Source: Candidatus Bathyarchaeia archaeon (GTDB lineage Archaea; Thermoproteota; Bathyarchaeia; 40CM-2-53-6). From it: a DNA stretch of 64,000 bases. The notes below the pieces were generated by a model. That model saw only the letters and a program-made list of their open reading frames with translations, did not search any database and was not told where the DNA came from. The stretch's first letter is position 1, and each line of letters begins with the position of its first letter. The DNA lies in assembly GCA_035935655.1 (NCBI GenBank), contig DASYWW010000015.1, positions 1-64,000 of the forward strand. Direction: 5' to 3'. A program made the position numbers and the translations under genes. This document shows, in pieces, positions 1 through 6,673 of this stretch.

Positions 1-1
1 A

Positions 2-301
2 GGAGTGAAGGTAATCTACGTTCCTGCTAGAGACACGTCAAAACGGTGCTCAATATGCGGGTACAAGACCCTAGAGAACACCAGACGAAGACTATGGTGT
101 CCACACTGTGGAGCCACGCTAGACAGGGACGAGAACGCGGCTAGAAACATAGCCGCGGGAGGGCTGAGGTTCAGCCCCAACGGGCCTCCAGGTGAAGCAA
201 TGGTAGAGGAACAGGAACCGGAGAACACGACCCTAATCCTCAAAGTCGATGGAGGCAAGTTAAGTCCAACGACCAACGAAGGCAACAATCAATCCTGCTA
301 G
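2..301 (+). CDS. tnpB: TnpB RNA-guided nuclease, C-terminal part (cut by window edge)
   Basis: This is the C-terminal quarter of a TnpB (IS200/IS605-type, RuvC-like) protein whose start lies outside the window. The zinc ribbon CSIC...CPHC and the third RuvC acidic motif DRDENAARNIA are present. It is almost identical in protein and DNA to the C-terminus of the TnpB at 23555-24712, so the two are recent copies of one family. The last ~30 residues diverge, and the DNA then carries the same short motif (GTCGATGGAGGCAAG, 245-259) that closes the other copy. About 55 nt later TTAACGGAACCC (305-316) resembles the inverted repeat that ends the complete element at 2171-3446. Confidence 0.9.
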   Translation, partial: GVKVIYVPARDTSKRCSICGYKTLENTRRRLWCPHCGATLDRDENAARNIAAGGLRFSPNGPPGEAMVEEQEPENTTLILKVDGGKLSPTTNEGNNQSC

Positions 302-367
302 GATTTAACGGAACCCTAAACCTATAATAATCCGCCGCCCGCCCTAGCCCACAATATCGCTACGGGA

Positions 368-1057
368 ATGATTCTATTGCGGGGAAAGGGCTCCAAGGCC
401 CCGTTCCAACTTCTCACAACACTAATCCTATTCGGAAAAAAGAAACCCATTGAGGAACCCGCCCTGCAAACGACGCCTCTCTCCTCGAAGATAGAACCGT
501 TCCCAATACCCGACACAATCCGCAAAACCGTAACCGAAGCCGACATTGCAAAAGCACGCAACCGGCTCCGAGTAGCCAACCTAGAACGAGACATCATAGG
601 AGACGCACTCACAAAGATCTACGAAGCAGAATCAAAGGGCACAATCAACGAGACAGAAAAAACCCAGATGATACAACCCTACAAGAACGACCTCAAACGC
701 GTAGACGCCGAGATCGACACCTACAAGAAAACAGTAGACCTCTACGAGTTAGAAACGGCCAAGGAAGATCTCTTCAAGAGATTCCAAGAAACTTTCCTCG
801 ACATACAAGCCCGAATAGAAAAGATCCGCCCATCACTCAACCTACCGAACACACCAGATACCAAGCCGGTAGAGCCGAAATCCACACCCGCAAAGATTGA
901 GCAGACAGAGACAACAACAACAACCGAAAACCCACCACCAAAAGAAAAACCCCCGAGAGAAAAGGCCAGAAACAAGGCCGAAGAGAAGATAGAAACCATC
1001 AGGGAAGAAGTCCTTAAGGCCATGGAGCGACTCGAACAGATCGAAACGGAAGGCTAG
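368..1057 (+). CDS. hypothetical coiled-coil protein
   Basis: The 229-residue product is not one I recognise. Residues ~55-150 are rich in E, K, R and heptad-like hydrophobics and should form a long coiled coil. Residues ~155-205 are a low-complexity P/T/E/K linker, and the last ~25 residues are a second charged helix. No signal peptide or enzyme motif is seen. It ends 11 bp before rpiA on the same strand, so the two are probably co-transcribed. The first ~35 residues are less structured and the true start could lie further in. A scaffold or structural role is possible, but function is unknown. Confidence 0.65.
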   Translation: MILLRGKGSKAPFQLLTTLILFGKKKPIEEPALQTTPLSSKIEPFPIPDTIRKTVTEADIAKARNRLRVANLERDIIGDALTKIYEAESKGTINETEKTQMIQPYKNDLKRVDAEIDTYKKTVDLYELETAKEDLFKRFQETFLDIQARIEKIRPSLNLPNTPDTKPVEPKSTPAKIEQTETTTTTENPPPKEKPPREKARNKAEEKIETIREEVLKAMERLEQIETEG

Positions 1058-1068
1058 ACCACCGAGAG

Positions 1069-1770
1069 ATGAGCTGGACAGAAAAAGCACGGCTCAGCGC
1101 AGCCGCACAGGCCGTTCGGGAACTCAGAAACGGGATGACCGTCGGCCTCGGAAGCGGCACCACAGTCCTCAAAGCACTCGACCTCGCAGCAGAAAGAATC
1201 AAGAAAGAACACCTCAACATCAGCTGGGTCCCAACAAGCTACCAGATGGAAATGGCCGCCCGTAGACTCGGCCTCAAAACAACCACGCTACCCGAGGACA
1301 TAGAAATCGATCTGGCACTAGATGGCGCCGACCAGGTACAGTGGAGATCACTAGATCTAGTCAAAGGCGGCGGCGCAGCCCTCCTCAGAGAAAAAATAGT
1401 CGACGCGACAACCAAGAAACTCGTCATTATCATTGACGAGAAAAAACTCGCGAAGACGCTAGGCGGAGAACAACCCATCCCCGTTGAGATCACACCCTTC
1501 GCCTATCACTCCACACTAGGCAAGATCCGGAAAATATCCGAAAAAGCAGTACTACGAGAAGCACCGGGCGGCAAAGTCGGACCAGTAATAACCGACAACG
1601 GCAACCTGATCATCGACGCCTACTACCGCAACCTCCGAAGACCAGACATCATCAACGAAAAACTCAAACAGATCCCAGGAGTAATAGAGACAGGACTCTT
1701 CTTGGAGATGTGCGACACGGCTTATGTGGGTCGAAAGGATGGAAAAGTCGACATCCTACGTCGAAGCTAG
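1069..1770 (+). CDS. rpiA: ribose-5-phosphate isomerase A
   Basis: The product (233 aa, normal length for the family) interconverts ribose-5-phosphate and ribulose-5-phosphate for nucleotide and aromatic precursor supply. Family motifs are clear: VGLGSGTT near residue 25 (phosphate binding), DGADQV near 85 with the catalytic acidic residues, KGGGAALLREKIV near 100 with the catalytic Glu and Lys, and a C-terminal ETGLF segment. The ATG is 11 bp after the upstream coiled-coil gene, which suggests one transcript. In archaea lacking an oxidative pentose phosphate pathway this enzyme usually works with the reverse ribulose monophosphate route; that part is family knowledge. Confidence 0.95.
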   Translation: MSWTEKARLSAAAQAVRELRNGMTVGLGSGTTVLKALDLAAERIKKEHLNISWVPTSYQMEMAARRLGLKTTTLPEDIEIDLALDGADQVQWRSLDLVKGGGAALLREKIVDATTKKLVIIIDEKKLAKTLGGEQPIPVEITPFAYHSTLGKIRKISEKAVLREAPGGKVGPVITDNGNLIIDAYYRNLRRPDIINEKLKQIPGVIETGLFLEMCDTAYVGRKDGKVDILRRS

Positions 1771-1776
1771 AAGAAG

Positions 1777-2169
1777 TTATTCCTGCCTGGCGTACTCTTC
1801 CTCTCTAGCTTCCTCCGCCTCGCTATCAGCGTCGTAATCGCTCTTCTCCTCCTCATCCTCGACAAATTCCCTGGGAAGCCCAACCTCTTCAAGACGTAAC
1901 TTTGTCCATTCCTTTCCGCAATCCCTACATTTGTAAGCAAATTTGTAGGTAACAAACGCCTCCGGATGGTCAGCCACCCTCTCTCCAGTCTCGATTGGCA
2001 ATCCCATCTTGAAGAAAACGTCCTTCTCCTTGAGCGCCTCAGCCGTGTCTATCACAGTCTTAGACAGCAGCTCAGCGGCAAGGAACTTGTGACAGAAGGG
2101 GCATTCTTCCAATACCAAGGAGGAGTCATGAGGGATTCCAATGATGAGACAGATTAGCCTTACTAGCAA
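1777..2169 (-). CDS. zinc-ribbon protein with acidic tail
   Basis: The 130-residue product has a CPFC pair near residue 25 and a CRDC pair near 82, which together would bind one zinc. The last ~35 residues are strongly acidic (EEEKSDYDADSEAEE). No enzyme motif is visible and I do not recognise the family; a nucleic-acid or protein adaptor role is a guess. The ORF can open with TTG at 2169, but that codon lies in the 8-bp target duplication of the TnpB element next door. A TTG at 2118 (MVLEECPFC...) is an equally good start. The element has inserted at or just before the 5' end, so the native promoter was probably displaced. It converges on rpiA. Confidence 0.7.
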   Translation of the reverse strand: MLVRLICLIIGIPHDSSLVLEECPFCHKFLAAELLSKTVIDTAEALKEKDVFFKMGLPIETGERVADHPEAFVTYKFAYKCRDCGKEWTKLRLEEVGLPREFVEDEEEKSDYDADSEAEEAREEEYARQE

Positions 2170-2170
2170 A
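2163..2170. repeat. 8-bp target site duplication, left copy
   Basis: CTAGCAAA sits directly outside the left inverted repeat of the TnpB element and is repeated exactly at 3447-3454 directly outside the right one. This is the signature of cut-and-paste or replicative insertion by a DDE-type transposase, and it marks the insertion point. Confidence 0.9.
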
Positions 2171-2237
2171 GGTTCTGTTAACTTATCGTCGGATGCCTCT
2201 CTGACCTATCTTTAGGATTTGGCGCTCGTTGTTTGTC

Positions 2238-3368
2238 GTGTTGGGTGTTAAGTCGGTCTGGCAGCATTGTGCCCCATCGCGAGAGGTTGTTGTACTACTG
2301 GAGGTGTTCAGACGGATGGTCAACGAGTCTCTACGGGTTGGTCTAGCTAACGACGTGTCTTCGCTGAGAAGGCTTTCACTCCTCTCCTATAGCCAGTTGG
2401 CCCAGTACGATTCCCCTAGCTACTACAAGCTCTGCGCGATATCACGCGCCGCAGGAATACTGGCCGCTAGAAAGAAGTCTGTCAGGAGAGGTCTCACCAC
2501 TAGGACCCCGTACGCCTTCAGACAACAGCTCGTCTCCTGCTACGGGTTCAAGATAGAGAACGGATACTTGCGCATTCCTGTATCAAGAGGGAAACGCGCC
2601 AGCATAATCTTGACCAAGCATACGCTAGAGGTCATATCACAACCGGGAGTCATAGTCCGCTCTTTCACCCTCACCGGGAACAGGTTGAGCCTCTGCATCG
2701 CCCGCGACACTCCCAGGATAGAATGCGCCTCCACGGTAGGTGTGGATCGCAATCTTCGTAATCTCACGGTTGGAAACGACCAGGAGACGACTCACTATGA
2801 TCTCTCAGAGACGGCGCGTATAGCCAGTACCACGGTGCGCATAGTATCCTCTTTCAGACGAAACGATCATAGAGTAAGAACGGCGATAGCGTCCAAGTAT
2901 GGACGGCGAAGAACCGCTAGAACCGGTCACCTACTCCACAACGCCACAAAGACGATCGTCACCTTAGCACATCAACAGAAGACAGCGATAGTTCTCGAGA
3001 ACATCGAGGGCATCCGATCCCTCTATCGAAAGGGTAACGGTCAGGGCAGAAAGTATCGGTGTAAAATGAACGGCTGGAGCTTCCGTGAAGCTCAACGACA
3101 GATAGAGTACAAGGCGCGATGGATGGGCCTCCCAGTAATCCGTTTGTCTAGGCGTGAGACCAGAGGTTCGAGTGTGACTTGTCCGAGATGCGGGGAGAGA
3201 CTCCAATCAGACAAGCGACTAGAACGCAAGCTCTGGTGCAGCAATTGTCGAACAGTAATGGACCGGGACATGGTCGCGGCCGTTAACTTGTCTCGGCGGG
3301 GACGGGTGAGGTTCGCACGTTCCCTGCCTCACATTAGTGAGGCGCAAGGCGGGCAGTTGAAGCAGTGA
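2238..3368 (+). CDS. tnpB: TnpB RNA-guided RuvC-type nuclease
   Basis: TnpB proteins are RNA-guided DNA endonucleases of IS200/IS605 and related elements. Numbered from a TTG at 2229, the RuvC triad is complete: Asp173 in VGVDRNLRN, Glu257 in IVLENIEG and Asp345/347 in MDRDMVAAVN. The zinc ribbon TCPRC...LWCSNC lies between the last two motifs. The GTG at 2238 was chosen because VLGVK aligns with the GTG-initiated VLAVK of the copy at 23555. The N-terminal ~165 residues match the usual wedge/REC region. The protein is clearly divergent from the copies at 2-301 and 23555-24712, so it is a second subfamily. Confidence 0.92.
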   Translation: MLGVKSVWQHCAPSREVVVLLEVFRRMVNESLRVGLANDVSSLRRLSLLSYSQLAQYDSPSYYKLCAISRAAGILAARKKSVRRGLTTRTPYAFRQQLVSCYGFKIENGYLRIPVSRGKRASIILTKHTLEVISQPGVIVRSFTLTGNRLSLCIARDTPRIECASTVGVDRNLRNLTVGNDQETTHYDLSETARIASTTVRIVSSFRRNDHRVRTAIASKYGRRRTARTGHLLHNATKTIVTLAHQQKTAIVLENIEGIRSLYRKGNGQGRKYRCKMNGWSFREAQRQIEYKARWMGLPVIRLSRRETRGSSVTCPRCGERLQSDKRLERKLWCSNCRTVMDRDMVAAVNLSRRGRVRFARSLPHISEAQGGQLKQ

Positions 3369-3433
3369 AGGGGAACCCGACGCCTACGGTAATCCCCGGA
3401 GTCGATGTCCCGAAGCTAACTCATCATAAGAAG
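3300..3433 (+). ncRNA. putative TnpB guide RNA (omega/reRNA) scaffold
   Basis: Guide RNAs of TnpB elements normally overlap the 3' end of tnpB and run past it. Here a 25-nt stretch starting TGAAGCAGTGAAGGGGAA (3358-3382) is identical to 24631-24655 in the other element, although it contains the stop codon here and is mid-coding there. Such nucleotide conservation independent of reading frame points to an RNA. The likely scaffold end is at GAAGCTAAC (3412-3420). Only ~26 nt then remain before the right element end, so the guide portion would lie largely inside the element. Exact ends are inferred. Confidence 0.5.
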
Positions 3434-3446
3434 AGTTAACAGAACC

Positions 3447-3454
3447 CTAGCAAA
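3447..3454. repeat. 8-bp target site duplication, right copy
   Basis: CTAGCAAA immediately follows the right inverted repeat and matches the left copy at 2163-2170 exactly. Confidence 0.9.
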
Positions 3455-3574
3455 GCACCATGAGGAGGTGCCCAGTCGCGCTCTCGTCAGCAGTTCTCAA
3501 GAAATAGTGAGAAGCTGAGAACGGTGACGGGTTACGGAAACCGCCACATTCGTGCTCTCAAGAACGACCGAGAA

Positions 3575-3701
3575 TGCCGGGGGCGGGAGTCTCGGACAGA
3601 GGTGTTTTCGAACCCGCGACTTCCGGATCTCCCACACTGAAGATATGAGTCCGGCGCTGTGGTTCCCCTTTCGGGGTCTGACCAGGCTGAGCCACCCCGG
3701 C
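3575..3701 (-). tRNA. elongator tRNA-Met (CAT) interrupted by three introns
   Basis: Read on the minus strand, the acceptor GCCGGGG (3701-3695) pairs with CCCCGGC (3582-3576) and the discriminator is A. Removing three inserts gives a 75-nt cloverleaf: D stem GCTC/GAGC, anticodon stem CCGGA/TCCGG with loop CTCATAA, and T stem GCGGG/CCCGC with loop TTCGAAT. The inserts are 19 nt in the 3' half of the D stem (3658-3676), 15 nt at the canonical 37/38 site (3629-3643) and 18 nt in the T loop (3589-3606, near position 59/60). The anticodon CAT is 3647-3645. Boundaries may shift by 1-2 nt. Multi-intron tRNAs are known in Thermoproteales; splicing would need the bulge-helix-bulge endonuclease. A TATA-like CTTTTAG lies ~25 bp upstream. 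Confidence 0.88.
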
Positions 3702-3830
3702 AGAACAGCCGCCGAACGACTGCGGCTAAAAGCATTCCTGACAAATCATTAAACAACACCTCAGCCCCGGCCTTCGAGCTCGGGAGAAGACGCTCATCTG
3801 AAAAAATACGACTTTCAGACCCTCGATGAC

Positions 3831-5036
3831 GTGGAAACAAAAGACAAGAGAGTCTTTCTCAGAGTTGACATCAACGTCCCTCTAGATCCCTCGACACACC
3901 AGATACTTGATGATACGCGGATCAGAGCCACCTCCAAGACCCTTACCGAGCTGGATGAGGCGCGCGTTACCCTCGGTTCCCATCAGAGCCGACCTGGAAA
4001 GGACGACTTCACTTCTCTTGAGCCTCATGCAAACATTCTGGCGCAGTACTGTTCGCAACGGGTCAGTTTCGTTGACGACGTAATCGGTCCTCACGCCATC
4101 CAGAAGATCAACAAGGTCCAGCCCGGGGAGATACTGGTTCTCGACAACCTGAGATTTTGCGCGGAGGAAAACATCGACGACAAAGCGGAAAAACTCGTCA
4201 AGACACACTTCGTCCGACGCCTCGCACCACTATTCGACTTGTACGTGGACGATGCTTTCGCGACGGCCCACAGGTCCCAGCCATCCATCGCAGGTCTACC
4301 AGAATTGTTGCCGAGCGCAGCCGGGCGCTTGATGGAAAGAGAGCTGAATGCGGTCTCAACTCTCCTCGAGGAACCCAAGAGACCATGCGTCTATGCTCTC
4401 GGCGGATCAAAAGTTGAGGACAAGATTCCTGTCATTGAAAATATACTCTCGCGGGGAAAAGCAGACAAGATCCTTCTTGGAGGGGTACCTGCGAAACTTT
4501 TCCTACGAGCACGAGATGTAAGGACAAAGATCAATGACGAACAAATACGGGACATTAAACAGTTCATGGACCGAGCACAGAACTTGACGCAAAAATACGC
4601 GGATCATATAGAAGCCCCGCTGGACCTAGCGTACGAAGACAAGCAGGGTAAGAGAGTCGACCGCCCAGTCAACTCACCGCACACGAACGAGGAAGCTCTT
4701 GACATCGGCTCTAAGACGCTTGAGAAATATTCAAAGATCGTAAGAGGAGCAGCGACCGCGGTCGCCAATGGCCCGTTAGGCGTGTTTGAGAGAAACGGGT
4801 TCGACAGAGGAACGAAAGAACTGTTGGAGTCAATGGCCGAGAGTAACGGCTACACGGTTATCGGAGGCGGACACCTTGTCGGCCTAGCATCAATTCATGG
4901 GATAGAAGAAAAATTCAGCCACGTCAGCACCGCTGGCGGTGCAATGCTCTCTCTCTTATCCGGCCAAAGCCTACCGGGTGTAGATGCGCTTGTGCGAGCG
5001 ACCGCAAGAACGCGGAATCCAAACCCGCCAGCCTAG
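3831..5036 (+). CDS. pgk: phosphoglycerate kinase
   Basis: PGK transfers the acyl phosphate of 1,3-bisphosphoglycerate to ADP in glycolysis, and runs in reverse in gluconeogenesis. The N-terminal RVDINVPLDP substrate motif, the GSHQSRPG segment and DAFATAHR are visible, as is YALGGSKVEDK near residue 180. The C-terminal GGGH glycine-rich nucleotide-loop segment and STAGGAML close the protein. The 401 aa from this GTG is slightly short: the usual archaeal opening YDFQTLDDV is encoded in frame immediately upstream, with only a CTG (3798) available as start. The gene is divergent from tRNA-Met and precedes tRNA-Thr. Confidence 0.93.
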   Translation: METKDKRVFLRVDINVPLDPSTHQILDDTRIRATSKTLTELDEARVTLGSHQSRPGKDDFTSLEPHANILAQYCSQRVSFVDDVIGPHAIQKINKVQPGEILVLDNLRFCAEENIDDKAEKLVKTHFVRRLAPLFDLYVDDAFATAHRSQPSIAGLPELLPSAAGRLMERELNAVSTLLEEPKRPCVYALGGSKVEDKIPVIENILSRGKADKILLGGVPAKLFLRARDVRTKINDEQIRDIKQFMDRAQNLTQKYADHIEAPLDLAYEDKQGKRVDRPVNSPHTNEEALDIGSKTLEKYSKIVRGAATAVANGPLGVFERNGFDRGTKELLESMAESNGYTVIGGGHLVGLASIHGIEEKFSHVSTAGGAMLSLLSGQSLPGVDALVRATARTRNPNPPA

Positions 5037-5052
5037 AATACGATCATGCCGA

Positions 5053-5065
5053 GAGATTTTATCTT
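5053..5065 (+). promoter_or_regulatory. TATA-like box for tRNA-Thr
   Basis: GAGATTTTATCTT lies about 30-40 bp before the first acceptor base of tRNA-Thr, near the usual place for an archaeal BRE/TATA promoter. The assignment rests on position and AT-richness only. Confidence 0.5.
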
Positions 5066-5093
5066 AGACGGGTCCCGAGACAGTTCGATGATC

Positions 5094-5182
5094 GCCCCGG
5101 TAGCTCAGTGGTAGAGCGACGGCTTTGTAACCTCGAAAAAAAAAGCCGTAGGTCATGGGTTCAACCCCCATCCGGGGCTCCA
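5094..5182 (+). tRNA. tRNA-Thr (TGT) with a 14-nt intron
   Basis: Acceptor GCCCCGG (5094-5100) pairs with CCGGGGC (5172-5178), and the terminal CCA is encoded (5180-5182). The anticodon stem ACGGC/GCCGT brackets loop TTTGTAA, and the T stem ATGGG/CCCAT brackets TTCAACC. Between the loop and the 3' anticodon stem there are 14 extra bases, 5131-5144 (five mixed bases, then nine A), which fits an intron at the canonical 37/38 site; exact ends may shift by one base. It is a very short intron ending in an A9 run. Confidence 0.93.
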
Positions 5183-5302
5183 ATGAGGCCTCCCGGGACA
5201 TTCACAGGCGTAAAAACTCCAGGAATCCGGTCGATGCCAACCAACAAAATGGATCTGACTTAATGAGCAAGACCAAGGTACCCGTACAACAGGCGAATCG
5301 CC

Positions 5303-5722
5303 TTGAAGAAGTGTCCTGGATGCGGATCGCTGGAGGCGGACGAGGACATAACCTGTGGGGTATGCGGCTACTATCTTCGCGATATCTCGCCAATGCAGGA
5401 ATCAATTGACCAGAGTATCGAGGAGGATGCGGCGAAGGAGACACTAGGAGAGATCCGATTTGAGAAGCACGATGTCAACGTGGCACGAAAGGAGTGGATT
5501 GTTGGATTTGTCGTCGGCTTAAGCGCATTGATTCTTGGTTTTTGGCTACTCTTTTCAGGTCTATCGAACTATGCTGGCTTTTCGAAGCTGTCTGACTTTG
5601 GAGTCTTGATAGGGATCTATCTCATTGGCTTCGGGATGGTAACCTTGGAGACAATCTTCGACTTGTTCGAAGGAGCCCCATACCACGGGTGGGGCTGGTT
5701 TGGCTGGATCGGAAGGCGTTGA
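5303..5722 (+). CDS. zinc-ribbon membrane protein
   Basis: The 139-residue product starts from a TTG with a small zinc ribbon (CPGC...CGVC, residues 4-21). An acidic linker and two hydrophobic segments follow (about residues 66-88 and 97-117). Such zinc-ribbon plus transmembrane architectures are common in archaea and have no fixed function. The N-terminus is presumably cytoplasmic. No partner gene is obvious; the gene stands alone after tRNA-Thr. Confidence 0.72.
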   Translation: MKKCPGCGSLEADEDITCGVCGYYLRDISPMQESIDQSIEEDAAKETLGEIRFEKHDVNVARKEWIVGFVVGLSALILGFWLLFSGLSNYAGFSKLSDFGVLIGIYLIGFGMVTLETIFDLFEGAPYHGWGWFGWIGRR

Positions 5723-5916
5723 TGAGGACTCCTACAATCGTCTGGAGCGAGGGGCGGACACGCGTCGTAACCGACCTCCACACGGGTGTCGCTCAGGAGA
5801 ACTTTCGACATTCCTAGGTCACTCTGGTCCACCGCAGTTATCTTTGTACAGCCAGCCATTCCAAACTCGGATAAATCTAAATACGCGTAAATGGACTCCA
5901 CGATTCCGGTCTGAAA

Positions 5917-6549
5917 TTGAAACCAATCGAGACTCGTTCAACAAACGAAACAACAAGTCCCAGCAAATCTCGAATCAACCGATCTTCAACCCCGCTTTTG
6001 ACCCTAATTACGGTCCTGGCCGTCCTGGCCACTATTCCTGCCTTGCCCTACGCCGCGCACGGCATACAATCTCCCAGCCAGTCCACGTTCGACTTCAAAA
6101 TGTCAAACTCAAACAACATCGCCGTTGTCCAAGGTGGCGAGGGATCAAACACCATAACCGTCACACTTGAGAGAGGTACAGCCGGGTTTGTTCTCCTGTC
6201 CTGCGGACCTCTCCCGACAGGCGCAACCTGCTCGTTCAACCCCCAGACGCAAGTCCCGACCTTCACAAGCACTCTAACAATCGCCACCTCATTCTCCACT
6301 CCCGTTGGTGCGGTAACTGTTACAGCCTTTGGTTCGGGCGGAGGACTAACAAACTCGACCCAGTTCACGTTGAATGTGAAGCCTGCTGGAAGCGTAGGCG
6401 GCACTAGCCTCCCCACGACAGGAGGCAACCAGCTAATACCCTTCGCCGGGATTGGACTGGCCGCGCTGGCCCTCATCGGAGCAGCAGTCTACGGCATACG
6501 AAACCGATCGAGAACTGGCGGATCCGCGACAAGTCTGAAAAAACTGTAA
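5917..6549 (+). CDS. secreted, C-terminally anchored surface protein
   Basis: The 210-residue product has an N-terminal hydrophobic segment (about residues 25-47, ending near PYAAHG) that fits a signal peptide or anchor. The ectodomain is Thr/Ser/Gly-rich and beta-type, with NTITVTLERGTAGFVLLSC and a typical Ig-like/PKD-like strand pattern. A Gly/Thr linker leads to a C-terminal transmembrane helix (about 172-192) followed by basic residues. The ectodomain resembles the Ig-like tails of the secreted proteins at 45944 and 59787. It is probably a cell-envelope protein with its bulk outside. Confidence 0.7.
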   Translation: MKPIETRSTNETTSPSKSRINRSSTPLLTLITVLAVLATIPALPYAAHGIQSPSQSTFDFKMSNSNNIAVVQGGEGSNTITVTLERGTAGFVLLSCGPLPTGATCSFNPQTQVPTFTSTLTIATSFSTPVGAVTVTAFGSGGGLTNSTQFTLNVKPAGSVGGTSLPTTGGNQLIPFAGIGLAALALIGAAVYGIRNRSRTGGSATSLKKL

Positions 6550-6673
6550 ACCCCCGCCAACAAGATCATCAACAAAGGCCGCGCACAGCCTGTCCCAACC
6601 TAACACCGGCAGCACCAACCCCATATCGCACAACCACAAGAGACTCAAGATTCTCGCACTGGCAATCGTCGCC

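Larger units (their letters stand above)
2171..3446 (+). mobile_element. complete TnpB element with 13-bp perfect terminal inverted repeats
   Basis: The 1,276-bp unit begins with GGTTCTGTTAACT (2171-2183) and ends with its exact reverse complement AGTTAACAGAACC (3434-3446). It is flanked by the direct repeat CTAGCAAA. Its only protein gene is a tnpB with an intact catalytic triad; no TnpA or DDE transposase is inside. Classical IS200/IS605 elements have neither terminal inverted repeats nor target duplications, so this unit was probably moved in trans by another transposase. The ends resemble what I recall of IS6-family termini (GGTTCTGTT..., 8-bp duplications), which is inference. The perfect repeats indicate a fairly recent insertion. 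Confidence 0.85.

Noticed and set aside
3447-3560. Possible C/D box RNA between the TnpB element and tRNA-Met
   Set aside because: ATGAGGA and CTGA-like boxes exist, but no complete C, D', C', D set with proper spacing was found.
5700-6170. 156-codon plus-strand ORF
   Set aside because: It is Arg/His/Pro-rich and overlaps the start of a secreted protein with a clear signal peptide; judged a shadow.
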